IMG/VR virus record: IMGVR_UViG_3300009514_000006
Coordinates: 61,615-125,614 of that record
DNA from: a virus
Length of the DNA stretch: 64,000 bases
Direction: 5' to 3' (one strand)
Position 1 is the first letter of the stretch, and each line of letters opens with the position of its first letter. Shown piece by piece: positions 55,826-63,052 of the stretch. The notes beneath the pieces are model-generated. The model was not told the origin of the DNA and made no database searches. It saw only the letters and a list, made by a program, of their open reading frames with translations. A program made the position numbers and the translations under genes.

Positions 55826-56326
55826 CTATTCAAAATCACTAAGGTACAGCTGGTCTCCAATATCCAATAGATAGGATACTAGGTCAACTTCATCTTCTGA
55901 CAAAACCGCCCATTTCCTCCTGCCCTCTGGGTCCCTATTTCTAAGAAGAAGCATCAGCGCACAGTGAGCCAGCATGCTCTCCGCCCCTCTACGTTGCCAA
56001 ATCAGAGCCTCTTCTGGGTCTTCCGGGGCATCATATGTGTTTATCTGCTCAGCCGCAGTTTTGGCGTCGTACAAGAACCAGTGGCCAACTCTACGGACAT
56101 GGAGGTGCCCTCTAGAGTGAGCAATGGCTATGTAGAACAAAGTAGCACGCATTACAGGATCATAAAACGATATATCAGGCGGAGCCTCTTCTGGGTTACG
56201 CTTAAATTTAGCCCAGCTAGACTGTAGCTTCTTCTCCCAGTTCTTCTTATTGGAGCATTCTGGTTCTACTTTCTTTATGAGGTCCTTAATAGTTCGGATT
56301 GCTTCTTTATATTTTGGATCGTTCAT
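55826..56326 (-). CDS. Alpha-helical protein of unknown function (166 aa)
   Basis: A 166-residue protein from the ATG at 56326; a longer frame to 56443 would overlap the next gene more deeply. It is mostly helical (KEAIRTIKDLIKKVEPECSN, MRATLFYIAIAHSRGHLHVR, DAPEDPEEALIWQRRGAESM). No catalytic motif is certain, though 'HSRGHLH' has two His. It overlaps the 56307 gene end by 20 bp. Confidence 0.55.
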   Translation of the reverse strand: MNDPKYKEAIRTIKDLIKKVEPECSNKKNWEKKLQSSWAKFKRNPEEAPPDISFYDPVMRATLFYIAIAHSRGHLHVRRVGHWFLYDAKTAAEQINTYDAPEDPEEALIWQRRGAESMLAHCALMLLLRNRDPEGRRKWAVLSEDEVDLVSYLLDIGDQLYLSDFE

Positions 56327-56723
56327 AATTCTGTACGGGCCAGACATAGGGCATATCTTCTGTTTCGGTCCAACCGAACTGAGTATAGTACTCGTAGTCT
56401 TTACGAAGCAAGTTAGATCTATGGCTAGCATGAAATTCTTCATTACCTACCCACAAGGGAAGCTCGGCTACATGAATAATTCCCTTAACCATATTGTTCT
56501 TGTAGCCTCTATTTACCCACTCATCTATTGCAGCATTCATATAAAGAACCAAAGCATCTTCATAGCCTATCCACATCTTAGTAGCGGGGTGGTTAATCCA
56601 GCTTCCACCGTTGTATATTGCTTTAAGTATTTGATATGCTTCGACTCTTTGCTTTCCCAGACGACGATAGTCTAGTACTTTCATAGAAGCAGCGAAGTCA
56701 GGGTAGGGGAGAAAAGTCTGCAT
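56307..56723 (-). CDS. MSMEG_6728-type protein (pyrimidine-dimer-glycosylase-like annotation)
   Basis: A 138-residue protein from the ATG at 56723 (AGGACA upstream; overlaps the previous TAA). It reads 'MQTFLPYPDFAASMKVLDYR' and 'RLGKQRVEAYQILKAI', then 'NHPATKMWIGYEDALVLYMN' and 'EWVNRGYKNN'. This is the signature of the MSMEG_6728 family, often labelled pyrimidine dimer DNA glycosylase/endonuclease V-like. I recall this from the family pattern; the enzymatic role is not proven. DNA repair during infection is the likely purpose. Confidence 0.65.
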   Translation of the reverse strand: MQTFLPYPDFAASMKVLDYRRLGKQRVEAYQILKAIYNGGSWINHPATKMWIGYEDALVLYMNAAIDEWVNRGYKNNMVKGIIHVAELPLWVGNEEFHASHRSNLLRKDYEYYTQFGWTETEDMPYVWPVQNYERSKI

Positions 56724-56992
56724 TATGCTTTGTCCTGTAGGTACCTGAGGAGGTAGTGTGCCTCCCGGACAGGACAAGCACACATGTCAGTATCAGGGAA
56801 GTTCTCTTTAAGGAACTCCTCTACTTTTTTCAGCTTGTCATCCATTGCCGTAAGTTTACGCCTTAAGACATCTATAGTGTGCTTAGCGTGTACCCCGTCA
56901 TAAAGACAAGAAGTACACATACTTACGCCACAAGAGCAGATCTCAAGAGGAGCGGGTCTGTACACCCCGCACTTTAGGCAGTATTCGGTCAT
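56723..56992 (-). CDS. Cys-rich zinc-finger protein (89 aa)
   Basis: An 89-residue protein with 'YCLKCGVYRPAPLEICSCGV' and 'SMCTSCLYDGVHAKHT', a RING- or B-box-like spacing of Cys and His. A coiled-coil stretch (LRRKLTAMDDKLKKVEEFLK) follows, and the protein ends 'CACPVREAHYLLRYLQ'. A metal-binding protein of unknown role. Confidence 0.6.
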   Translation of the reverse strand: MTEYCLKCGVYRPAPLEICSCGVSMCTSCLYDGVHAKHTIDVLRRKLTAMDDKLKKVEEFLKENFPDTDMCACPVREAHYLLRYLQDKA

Positions 56993-57204
56993 ACTGCCTC
57001 ATCTTGTGCTTCTTCTTCCTCTACAGCAGTGTCTATGTAGTACATACAGCCTTGGGCGCATCCAAACTCTTGGAGACCCAAAACTTCAACGGTTTTTTCA
57101 GCATCCTTACCAGATGCGATACGGTTCCAAGAATGGTCTCCTTGATCCATCCGTTCAAGCCAACGACACGATTCAACCATTCTATACAATACATTCTTTT
57201 GCAC
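56989..57204 (-). CDS. Small protein (71 aa), GTG start
   Basis: A 71-residue protein from the GTG at 57204, preceded by AGGAG at about 9 nt. A longer open frame to 57357 runs through a different real gene (57240-57410), so the short form is preferred. It is helical at the N-terminus (LYRMVESCRWLERMDQGDHS) and acidic at the end (AVEEEEAQDEAV). Function unknown. Confidence 0.6.
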   Translation of the reverse strand: MQKNVLYRMVESCRWLERMDQGDHSWNRIASGKDAEKTVEVLGLQEFGCAQGCMYYIDTAVEEEEAQDEAV

Positions 57205-57239
57205 GATTCTAAACTCCTGCTTTACTTTTGTGTAAGTTA

Positions 57240-57410
57240 TCAGTCTGCTGATTTCGATATTCCATAGGCTGCAGCCGCCAAGTTGACTAGGGCTGCTAAC
57301 ACCCAGATTAGCCCTACTGTTACTTCCCCATTGATAACAAGGACAGTAGCAACACAAGTAGAAAGAACAGCCAATAGAGCGAAAGCAATTATAACTAAGG
57401 AATCACTCAT
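57240..57410 (-). CDS. Small two-helix membrane protein (56 aa)
   Basis: A 56-residue frame from the ATG at 57410 that overlaps the MazG-like TGA (ATGA). The peptide has two membrane helices: 'LVIIAFALLAVLSTCVATVL' and 'VGLIWVLAALVNLAAAAYGI', ending in SKSAD. The overlap and hydrophobic pattern support it as the true gene in this gap. It may be an exclusion or envelope protein. Confidence 0.65.
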   Translation of the reverse strand: MSDSLVIIAFALLAVLSTCVATVLVINGEVTVGLIWVLAALVNLAAAAYGISKSAD

Positions 57411-57751
57411 AGTCTTTTCCCGTGTTTATGGGGCCGTGTAGCATTGTATGCCTGCTTCTCTTCGATAGCCTTCTCTAAGTCTATACCGAGAGCACCACAA
57501 AGGTCCGCTATACGGATAACCGCATCCGCTAGCTCAATGCTAAAGCCCTCTGGTTTACCGTTTTCGTCTACATGATACATCCAATCATCCCTTAGTTCCC
57601 TATAGGCTTCAAGAGCCTCAGAGATCTCCGAATGAATAAGAGCCAATGTTTCGGGGATCCTAGCCTCTGGAGGACTTCCCCAGCGACCGCTCCAGAATCC
57701 CTTAGAGGCTGACATCTCGTGGGAGGCTTTAATTAGCTCTGCAATGGTCAT
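57407..57751 (-). CDS. MazG-like nucleotide pyrophosphohydrolase
   Basis: A 114-residue protein with the MazG/PRA-PH pattern: 'TLALIHSEISEALEAYREL' (two Glu of E-x-x-E), then 'IELADAVIRIADLCGALGID' (E-x-x-D), and 'KQAYNATRPHKHGKRL'. It hydrolyses nucleoside triphosphates to monophosphates and pyrophosphate. In phages MazG is thought to lower (p)ppGpp or clear odd nucleotides. The start overlaps the upstream stop by 4 bp. Confidence 0.85.
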   Translation of the reverse strand: MTIAELIKASHEMSASKGFWSGRWGSPPEARIPETLALIHSEISEALEAYRELRDDWMYHVDENGKPEGFSIELADAVIRIADLCGALGIDLEKAIEEKQAYNATRPHKHGKRL

Positions 57752-57993
57752 GATGAGTAGCTCTTGCGAACCGCTTTAAGCGCGTCCACAGCATCATCCC
57801 TTTCGACAATTAGTTGTTTAGTAAGGGTCTTCTGTATCTTTATAGTAGTATTTAACATGTCGAGTGCGTCTTGCATATCCACAAGCTTGTCCATTACCTT
57901 CATAAAGAGAACCCAGTCAAGCACGACCTTTCCATCCTCTGGAGGGGTTCGACAGTAGTCCATAATTTCTTTAACTTCTTCGTCGCTAATCAT
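57748..57993 (-). CDS. Small helical protein (81 aa)
   Basis: An 81-residue helical protein (LDWVLFMKVMDKLVDMQDAL, TKQLIVERDDAVDALKAVRK). Coupled to the MazG-like gene by a 4-bp overlap. Function unknown. Confidence 0.5.
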   Translation of the reverse strand: MISDEEVKEIMDYCRTPPEDGKVVLDWVLFMKVMDKLVDMQDALDMLNTTIKIQKTLTKQLIVERDDAVDALKAVRKSYSS

Positions 57994-57996
57994 TGA

Positions 57997-58293
57997 TTAC
58001 CTCACAAATAAACTTGTTAGTCGTTGTTTCCAGTTCTTGTTCCTCTCAACCACTTGAGCAATTGGAATCTTTCTTTCTTTCATTCCTCGGTATACGAAGT
58101 TCCATTCGTGGGCCATTTGCTCGCCTAGTTCTTTATAACAAGGTTCGCATACTTCGCCGGTAAAATCTACGTGATTCTGCCGTTTGCCCCATCCGCCCCT
58201 GGAATATCCAAAGGTTACTTTAAGCCCCATCTTATTGAGCGGGGTTAGTTGAACTTCACAAATGTCACAAAAATGAGTTGTTTTAGTAGCCAT
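57997..58293 (-). CDS. Zinc-finger protein (98 aa)
   Basis: A 98-residue protein with 'HFCDICEVQLTPLNKMGLKV' and, after about 30 residues, 'EVCEPCYKELGEQMAHEW'. The C-x2-C pairs form a treble-clef or rubredoxin-like zinc site. The C-terminal part is basic. It overlaps the pentapeptide-repeat gene by 11 bp. No function is assigned. Confidence 0.6.
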   Translation of the reverse strand: MATKTTHFCDICEVQLTPLNKMGLKVTFGYSRGGWGKRQNHVDFTGEVCEPCYKELGEQMAHEWNFVYRGMKERKIPIAQVVERNKNWKQRLTSLFVR

Positions 58294-59233
58294 TGTTCAC
58301 CAAAGTGTGGCCGATGAAGTCAGCCTTTTCCAGGTCTCCAGTTGAGGTGTTGGCGCTAAGTAGGTTTTCGACCTCGATGAGCACCGTGTCCGTAAAGTTA
58401 GCGTTGATAGCATTCAGATAGAACAGATTAGAGTAAGACAGATTTGCTAAGGAAAGGTTTGACCCAATCATAGAAGCATAAGAGAAATCTGAATATTGCA
58501 TGTTCGCCTTGGTTAGGTTGGCCAACCGGATACCTGCCCAGGCAAACGTAGTATTCAGAGCCACAGCCCCTTCCAAGTTGGCTTCCTGTAAGTTAGCTAG
58601 GGAGAAGTCAGCAGATCCCAATGAAGTATAGGATAGATCAACTTTATGTAGTTTTGCGTTTCGGAAGCTAGCACCAAACAGATTGGCTCCTTTAAAGTCC
58701 ACTTCGGAGCCCATCGCCGAGGAGAACTCAGCCCCATAAAGGTCAGACCCTGCAAAACACGCTCCTGTAATACTAGTCTTGAAAAAGTTAGTATTACGTA
58801 GGTTTAGGTGGCTTAGGTTAGCTCCAACTAAGACCGAATAGATAAATGTACTATGAGAGATCTTAGCATCAGTAAAGTCACTGCATTCTAAGGCAGAGTC
58901 TGAGAAGACAATGTGCTCCCCAACAACTCTCTTAAAGGAAGACTTGTACCCCACTGCTAGGTGGAAATTGGCATAGGTAAGGTTTGCTTCGTCAAACACC
59001 GCTTCAGCAATAGATGTTTGTCGAAAGCTAGCCGATTTTAGGTTGGCTCTTGTGAAGATAGCGCCGGACAAGTCGAATTCATCGAAATTAAATCCAGTTA
59101 AATCACAGTCAGTGAAATCAGCCCTCTTTCTTGTGTCACCAAACGAACTGTACTCTTCGTGGTTTTTTATGATTTCACGTATTTGTTCGCCAGTTAGTTC
59201 GGTTTTTTTACTTTGTGTTTTACTTGTTGTCAT
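58283..59233 (-). CDS. Pentapeptide-repeat protein (316 aa)
   Basis: A 316-residue protein composed of A(N/D)LxX units almost from residue 35 to 290 (FDLSGAIFTRANLKSASFRQ, LSHLNLRNTNFFKTSITGAC, SLANLQEANLEGAVALNTTF). These fold as a right-handed quadrilateral beta-helix. Some family members, such as Qnr and MfpA, mimic B-form DNA and bind gyrase. A similar protective or inhibitory role is possible here, but the sequence alone cannot show it. The ATG has GGATTAAG upstream. Confidence 0.85.
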   Translation of the reverse strand: MTTSKTQSKKTELTGEQIREIIKNHEEYSSFGDTRKRADFTDCDLTGFNFDEFDLSGAIFTRANLKSASFRQTSIAEAVFDEANLTYANFHLAVGYKSSFKRVVGEHIVFSDSALECSDFTDAKISHSTFIYSVLVGANLSHLNLRNTNFFKTSITGACFAGSDLYGAEFSSAMGSEVDFKGANLFGASFRNAKLHKVDLSYTSLGSADFSLANLQEANLEGAVALNTTFAWAGIRLANLTKANMQYSDFSYASMIGSNLSLANLSYSNLFYLNAINANFTDTVLIEVENLLSANTSTGDLEKADFIGHTLVNNGY

Positions 59234-59234
59234 C

Positions 59235-59639
59235 TTAATCCTTAAGAAGGTGATTATACGAACCTTTTACGATTTCGATAAATCCCTTTACTCGAAACAA
59301 ATACTCTCTAACCTTTGTATACTCTTCATTGGAGTTAGCTTCGCTTAGCATCTCAGACATTAGTTCAATGGCAGAGTCTACCTTATCGAAGGTCTCCCGC
59401 CAATCCTCGTAGAGCCCCTCACACTCGATGAGGGCGTCATAGTTCTCTAAGATGACCTCAGCCCTGTTCTTGGCTGCCTTAAGCGTAGGAAGGTACTCTG
59501 AATAGCTCTTGTGCGGAAATGTCATCTCCCAGCGATTAGACATGTGCGCCTTTCGGATGACCACCCCCGCCAAGCTATTTATGGTAGCTATATAAGCCCA
59601 CCCATCACGGCTAATCATCACTCGTTTCCATTGCAGCAT
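59235..59639 (-). CDS. Phage accessory protein (134 aa), paralogue of the next gene
   Basis: A 134-residue protein. Its N-terminal half is a beta sheet (YIATINSLAGVVIRKAHMSN) and its C-terminal half is helical. The ending 'FRVKGFIEIVKGSYNHLLKD' is close to that of the upstream neighbour (IRLKGFKDIVDNSYNHLIKE), which is also 134 residues. The pair are tandem duplicates that have diverged strongly. No domain is known. Confidence 0.6.
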   Translation of the reverse strand: MLQWKRVMISRDGWAYIATINSLAGVVIRKAHMSNRWEMTFPHKSYSEYLPTLKAAKNRAEVILENYDALIECEGLYEDWRETFDKVDSAIELMSEMLSEANSNEEYTKVREYLFRVKGFIEIVKGSYNHLLKD

Positions 59640-59645
59640 ACTATC

Positions 59646-60050
59646 CTACTCTTTGATTAAATGATTGTACGAATTATCAACAATGTCTTTAAAACCCTTT
59701 AATCGAATAAGAGAATTCTTAACTTCAGGTATATCGCTCTTACTGGTAATATCAACAAGCTTCTTAGACCATTGAAATAGCTCTCGATGCATTTGGGTAA
59801 GCATACCTTGGGTTCTATGTAGCTCTTTAAAAAACTCAGTCACAAAGGACAAATCCTCATAAAGAATGTTCGCGGCTTTCTTTGCTTCCCTAAGAGTATC
59901 ATATTGCATACCCCAAAGGCCATACTGGCCATTCTGATCTCGATAATGTAGGACCCAAAACTTACCTCCTCGATCCTTATCAATCCTTAGTACGGTCTTA
60001 CCCTCTCCTGTGGCATAGTACGATCCGTCATGTCGGCCCCACTTAATCAT
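59646..60050 (-). CDS. Phage accessory protein (134 aa)
   Basis: A 134-residue protein from the ATG at 60050 (GGAGGTG 6 nt upstream); the longer frame to 60113 would start inside the promoter. N-terminal strands (WGRHDGSYYATGEGKTVLRI, FWVLHYRDQNGQYG) and 'DTLREAKKAANILYEDL' precede a C-terminal helix pair. It has the same length and ending as the next gene. It begins a transcription unit with a promoter at 60085-60113. Confidence 0.65.
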   Translation of the reverse strand: MIKWGRHDGSYYATGEGKTVLRIDKDRGGKFWVLHYRDQNGQYGLWGMQYDTLREAKKAANILYEDLSFVTEFFKELHRTQGMLTQMHRELFQWSKKLVDITSKSDIPEVKNSLIRLKGFKDIVDNSYNHLIKE

Positions 60051-60084
60051 ATTAGCACCTCCGTGAACACTGGCAACTGATAGC

Positions 60085-60113
60085 ATTGTCATGTAAAGCA
60101 GAAAGGAAGTCAA
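60085..60113 (-). promoter_or_regulatory. Promoter of the 60050 gene
   Basis: On the minus strand, TTGACT (60113-60108), a 17-bp spacer and GACAAT (60090-60085). Predicted start near 60078, 28 nt before the ATG. Confidence 0.65.
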
Positions 60114-60166
60114 TAAGAAACTGAGAACATGCCAGATATGACGGATTAGGAATGCCTGATACCGCG

Positions 60167-60198
60167 CGGGTGACTATAGAATCGGGTGACTATAGAAT
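60167..60198. repeat. 16-bp tandem direct repeat upstream of a promoter
   Basis: CGGGTGACTATAGAAT is present twice without a gap (60167-60182 and 60183-60198). It lies between the 60.2 kb terminator and the 60.1 kb promoter, about 55 bp upstream of the -35 box. An activator site or a duplicated operator is possible. Confidence 0.8.
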
Positions 60199-60200
60199 AA

Positions 60201-60233
60201 AGAAAAGGGCTCTAGCGCTTCTACTAGGCCCTT
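60201..60233 (-). terminator. Terminator after the HRxDGPA-repeat gene block
   Basis: On the minus strand, AAGGGC and CTAG pair with CTAG and GCCCTT around an 8-nt loop, with one bulged base. TTTTCTTT follows (60206-60199). It ends the transcript coming from 62-60.3 kb. Confidence 0.75.
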
Positions 60234-60289
60234 ATAATAGGATGAATAGGGTTTGGTTCTATTTATTCTTGAATAAGCTGAGCGGTGGG

Positions 60290-60712
60290 TTATAGCTTAT
60301 CGATGTGATCTTGGTATACCTGCTTTTCCTTTTCCCAGATATGCTTGGCTAGATCTACTATATTTGGTTCTACCTTCTCTCCATATACCCACCACTCTTG
60401 ATGGCCGTTGGCCATGTCAAGAGCGGGACCACCGATGCGGTGGAGTTCTCCATGTAGATACCAGACCTGGCCTCCATTGCTTCTTTCCACAGCCGGTCCA
60501 TTTTCCCTATGCGGTTTGCCGTGGTACCACCACTCCCTGTCTCCTTCAGGGGTCTCCACAGCCGGATCTATGAGACGGTGCTTGTTTCCTTGGTGGTACC
60601 ATATCTTCCAGCCGTTGGGAGTCTCTACAGCTGGTCCATCATCTCTGTGGAGGAGGTTATCTTTATACCACCGTTTAACGCCTTGTTTGTCGGTTTCAAG
60701 AATACTAGTCAT
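60290..60712 (-). CDS. HRxDGPA/MORN-variant repeat protein (140 aa)
   Basis: A 140-residue protein made of five repeats of about 22 residues, each like 'G...WY-x-x-G-x-x-HR-x-x-GPA-V-E' (DNLLHRDDGPAVETPNG, HGKPHRENGPAVERSNG, HGELHRIGGPALDMANG). This pattern, seen in large phages and giant viruses, is a MORN-like variant. A C-terminal helix (IVDLAKHIWEKEKQVYQDHI) ends the protein. Two relatives lie at 61395 and 61822. The domain's role is not known; beta-repeat binding surfaces are likely. Confidence 0.75.
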   Translation of the reverse strand: MTSILETDKQGVKRWYKDNLLHRDDGPAVETPNGWKIWYHQGNKHRLIDPAVETPEGDREWWYHGKPHRENGPAVERSNGGQVWYLHGELHRIGGPALDMANGHQEWWVYGEKVEPNIVDLAKHIWEKEKQVYQDHIDKL

Positions 60713-60713
60713 A

Positions 60714-61028
60714 CTAATCGTTGCTCACCGTGCCGCCGCTTGCTGCGCTGTTGGAGGCTGGTCCTACTACATAGAGTGCTTTAGCGATTGTCTCCCTTAC
60801 CTTCTCAGAGCCTGAAGGAGAGGTGTCTAGATAGTCAGCAGCAATTGCAGCAAGGTTATAGATGGTCTCTTTGAGGTCAAGAATCAGTCGCTCATTGGCG
60901 TATACTATATCTAGAGCTTTTGCTTCGTGCACGCATTTTACTCCCCAACATATAGTGTCTCTAGTAGCTGCTTCATATTCACGAAGTCTTTGTAGTTCTT
61001 GTTGTGTTTTACAGAGCTTGTCACACAT
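60714..61028 (-). CDS. Small helical protein (104 aa)
   Basis: A 104-residue protein with a Cys pair at the N-terminus (MCDKLCKTQQELQRLREYEA), a middle helix (YANERLILDLKETIYNLAAI) and a Ser/Ala-rich end. GGAATAAC precedes the ATG. Function unknown. Confidence 0.5.
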   Translation of the reverse strand: MCDKLCKTQQELQRLREYEAATRDTICWGVKCVHEAKALDIVYANERLILDLKETIYNLAAIAADYLDTSPSGSEKVRETIAKALYVVGPASNSAASGGTVSND

Positions 61029-61054
61029 TGCTGTTATTCCTTTCTTGGATCACT

Positions 61055-61420
61055 CTACTCTGTTTCGTTTGCTTCGACAAGATCAAAGTTCTTAGCTATC
61101 CCTGATAGTTTCTTTGACCAGGTTGCTGGCGGGTCTGTGTCGTGCATATCCTGCAAAGCAGTGAGTAGTTCCAGTGCCTCTTCTGGCAAACCTGACTTTT
61201 CCATTACTCTTGGATAGTGTTTAAACAGCTCATCAACACCCATTCCAATTTCTTCATCGAATGCCTTTTTGTAGTATTGGTCTGGAATCAAATACCCAAC
61301 AGGACATTTTCTGCCTCTCTGTCCTCGATAGGCACATAAGCCAGATTCTTTTTGTGACCTTTTGTTTTGCTCAAGTAAGTGTTTTTTCACTAAATCAAAT
61401 ATTTGTTGATTGGTTAGCAC
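61055..61420 (-). CDS. Conserved phage protein with CAYRG...CPVGYLIPD motif
   Basis: A 121-residue protein from a GTG start inside the end of the upstream gene. It has 'LCAYRGQRGRKCPVGYLIPD' and 'QYYKKAFDEE', a motif I associate with small phage and prophage proteins of unknown role. The rest is helical (LPEEALELLTALQDMHDTDP). Two Cys of the motif may bind a metal or form a turn. Confidence 0.6.
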   Translation of the reverse strand: MLTNQQIFDLVKKHLLEQNKRSQKESGLCAYRGQRGRKCPVGYLIPDQYYKKAFDEEIGMGVDELFKHYPRVMEKSGLPEEALELLTALQDMHDTDPPATWSKKLSGIAKNFDLVEANETE

Positions 61421-61832
61421 TAATTTGCTCCTGGTACTTGTCCCGATCTCGTTCCCACTCCCATTTAGCTATCTGTAGCACAGTGGGGGTAAATTTCTCC
61501 CCGTTTAGGTACCACTCCTTGTATCCGTTTGAGTACTCAACAGCGGGACCGTCTTCCCGATGTAGCTTCCCCTTTAGACACCACGCCTTGTGCCCGTTTG
61601 GGTGCTCAAAAGCGGGACCGTCTTCCCTGTGTCGCTTCCCGTTTAGGCACCACTCCTTGTATCCGTCGGGGTTCTCAACAGCGGGACCGTCTTCCCGATG
61701 TAGCTTCCCGTTTAGGTACCAAGCCTTGTCCCCGTTTGAGTACTCAATAGCGGGACCGTCTTCCCGATGTAGCTTCCCGTTTAGGTACCACGCCTTGGTC
61801 CCGTTTGGGCGCTCGATGAGTTTAGGTTGCAC
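61395..61832 (-). CDS. HRxDGPA-repeat protein (145 aa)
   Basis: A 145-residue protein of five tandem 22-residue repeats of the form 'G-x-K-x-WY/CL-NGK-LHREDGPA-x-E'. It ends with 'EKFTPTVLQIAKWEWERDRD' and 'KYQEQISA'. The GTG start (61832) lies inside the end of the neighbouring copy, where the same 'EQISA' codons carry the CAGGAG ribosome site. The 66-bp DNA repeats are nearly identical. Function unknown. Confidence 0.75.
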   Translation of the reverse strand: MQPKLIERPNGTKAWYLNGKLHREDGPAIEYSNGDKAWYLNGKLHREDGPAVENPDGYKEWCLNGKRHREDGPAFEHPNGHKAWCLKGKLHREDGPAVEYSNGYKEWYLNGEKFTPTVLQIAKWEWERDRDKYQEQISANQSTNI

Positions 61833-62265
61833 TAATTTGCTCCTGGTACTTGTCCCGATCTCGCACCCACTCCCATTTAGCTACCTGTAGCACAGTGGGG
61901 GTAAATCTATTACCGTTTAGGTACCACTCCTTGTATCCGTTTGAGTACTCAACAGCGGGACCGTCTTCCCGATGTAGCTCCCCATTTAGCCACCACTCCT
62001 TGTATCCGTCTGGGTGCTCAAAAGCGGGACCGTCTTCCCGATGTAGCTCCCCGTTTAGGCACCAAGCCTTGTTCCCGTTTGAGTACTCAATAGCGGGACC
62101 GTCTTCCCGATGTAGCTTCCCGTTTAGCCACCACTCCTTGTTCCCGTTTGAGTACTCAACAGCGGGACCGTCTTCCCTGTGTCGCTCCCCATTTAGCCAC
62201 CACTCCTTGGTCCCGTCTGGGTGCTCGGTGAGTTTAGGTCTATTAGTTCTCTTTTTGAAGCCCAT
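61822..62265 (-). CDS. HRxDGPA-repeat protein (147 aa)
   Basis: A 147-residue close relative of the 61395-61832 protein. It has five repeats such as 'NGERHREDGPAVEYSNG' and 'NGELHREDGPAFEHPDG', a basic N-terminus (MGFKKRTNRPKLTEHPDG) and the shared ending 'KYQEQISA'. It is the first of three family members. High identity of the 66-bp units, including silent sites, indicates recent duplication or conversion. The ribosome site is GGATGA. Confidence 0.75.
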   Translation of the reverse strand: MGFKKRTNRPKLTEHPDGTKEWWLNGERHREDGPAVEYSNGNKEWWLNGKLHREDGPAIEYSNGNKAWCLNGELHREDGPAFEHPDGYKEWWLNGELHREDGPAVEYSNGYKEWYLNGNRFTPTVLQVAKWEWVRDRDKYQEQISAT

Positions 62266-62384
62266 TTAGTCATCCTATTTATATTTTATAGTATCCCTTA
62301 AGGACATAATGTCCGCCACGAGTGGAGCTATACCAATAAAGGGACCATAGGATTGTGTTGTCCTGCATGGCGCTAATCAGTTGC

Positions 62385-62576
62385 TCATTTCTCAGCCTTC
62401 CTGCACGCCATAACCGCAATCGCTTCTATATCTGTGAGTGCCTGGAATTCTAGTTCAGACGCTCCCTCTGCTGCGAAGCCTGCTATTTCATGGATTTTTG
62501 ACAATGCTGCTAGTGCTGCATCTAGTCTAGAGCGCAATGTTAAACCCTTTTCATGACACCTATAACACCAACTCAT
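62385..62576 (-). CDS. Small helical protein with CYRCH motif (63 aa)
   Basis: A 63-residue protein with 'SWCYRCHEKGLTL' at the N-terminus and a long helix (RLDAALAALSKIHEIAGFAA). AAGGTGATG precedes the ATG. The 119-bp gap downstream (62266-62384) contains a GGACATAATGTCC palindrome and a 29-codon frame with no ribosome site. Confidence 0.5.
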   Translation of the reverse strand: MSWCYRCHEKGLTLRSRLDAALAALSKIHEIAGFAAEGASELEFQALTDIEAIAVMACRKAEK

Positions 62577-62616
62577 TTCATCACCTTGAACTGCTGTGTT
62601 TTTGTCCTGCTCATTT

Positions 62617-63045
62617 TTATTTCACCTCAAACCTCTTTTTGAGTTTTTCATACATAGCTTTTTCTCTTTTTAGATGCTTTTCGTTTTCTTCCTTGAGCCG
62701 CTCGTTTTCTTCCTTGAGCCGCTTGTTTTCTGTTTTCCAAGCTTCAATGATAGGTTGCATCGACTCATTCAACCTAAACCTTTCCTGGATAGCTGTGTCT
62801 TCAGGAATTTCGAGGATGATTCTTTTCCATTCATTAAGTCTTTCTAGCTCCTGATACTGAATTTTATACATTGATTCTAGTCTGCTGTATTCATTGACAC
62901 ATACGCTTTGGGCCTCACCTACTGGGCATAGCTGTGGTTCCCCATCATCACGGAACCACACACAGTGTAAACCACAATAATACTGGTCTTTCCAGGTCTT
63001 GTCTTTGTTAATGTCGCATTCTACTGCTGCAAAATGATTACTCAT
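62617..63045 (-). CDS. Cys-containing coiled-coil protein (142 aa)
   Basis: A 142-residue protein from the ATG at 63045 (GGTGAT upstream); the longer frame overlaps the 63053 gene and lacks a ribosome site. The N-terminal 50 residues have Cys motifs (AVECDINKDK, YYCGLHCVWF, QLCPVGEAQSVC). The C-terminal half is a long coiled coil with two repeated 'RLKEENERLKEENE'-type heptads. It may form an oligomer with a metal-bearing head. Function unknown. Confidence 0.6.
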   Translation of the reverse strand: MSNHFAAVECDINKDKTWKDQYYCGLHCVWFRDDGEPQLCPVGEAQSVCVNEYSRLESMYKIQYQELERLNEWKRIILEIPEDTAIQERFRLNESMQPIIEAWKTENKRLKEENERLKEENEKHLKREKAMYEKLKKRFEVK

Positions 63046-63052
63046 GTTTTTT

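Noticed and set aside
57240-57357. N-terminal 51 codons of the 122-codon frame ending at 56989
   Set aside because: The stretch is the other frame of the 56-residue membrane-protein gene; a GTG with AGGAG at 57204 gives a better start.
60167-60198. GACTATAG words resembling phage RNA polymerase promoters
   Set aside because: Only 8 bp match, orientation does not lead into a gene, and no single-subunit RNA polymerase gene is seen in the window.
62279-62368. 29-codon frame between 62265 and 62385 on the minus strand
   Set aside because: It fits the gap but has no ribosome site and overlaps a palindrome. Too little support to call a gene.
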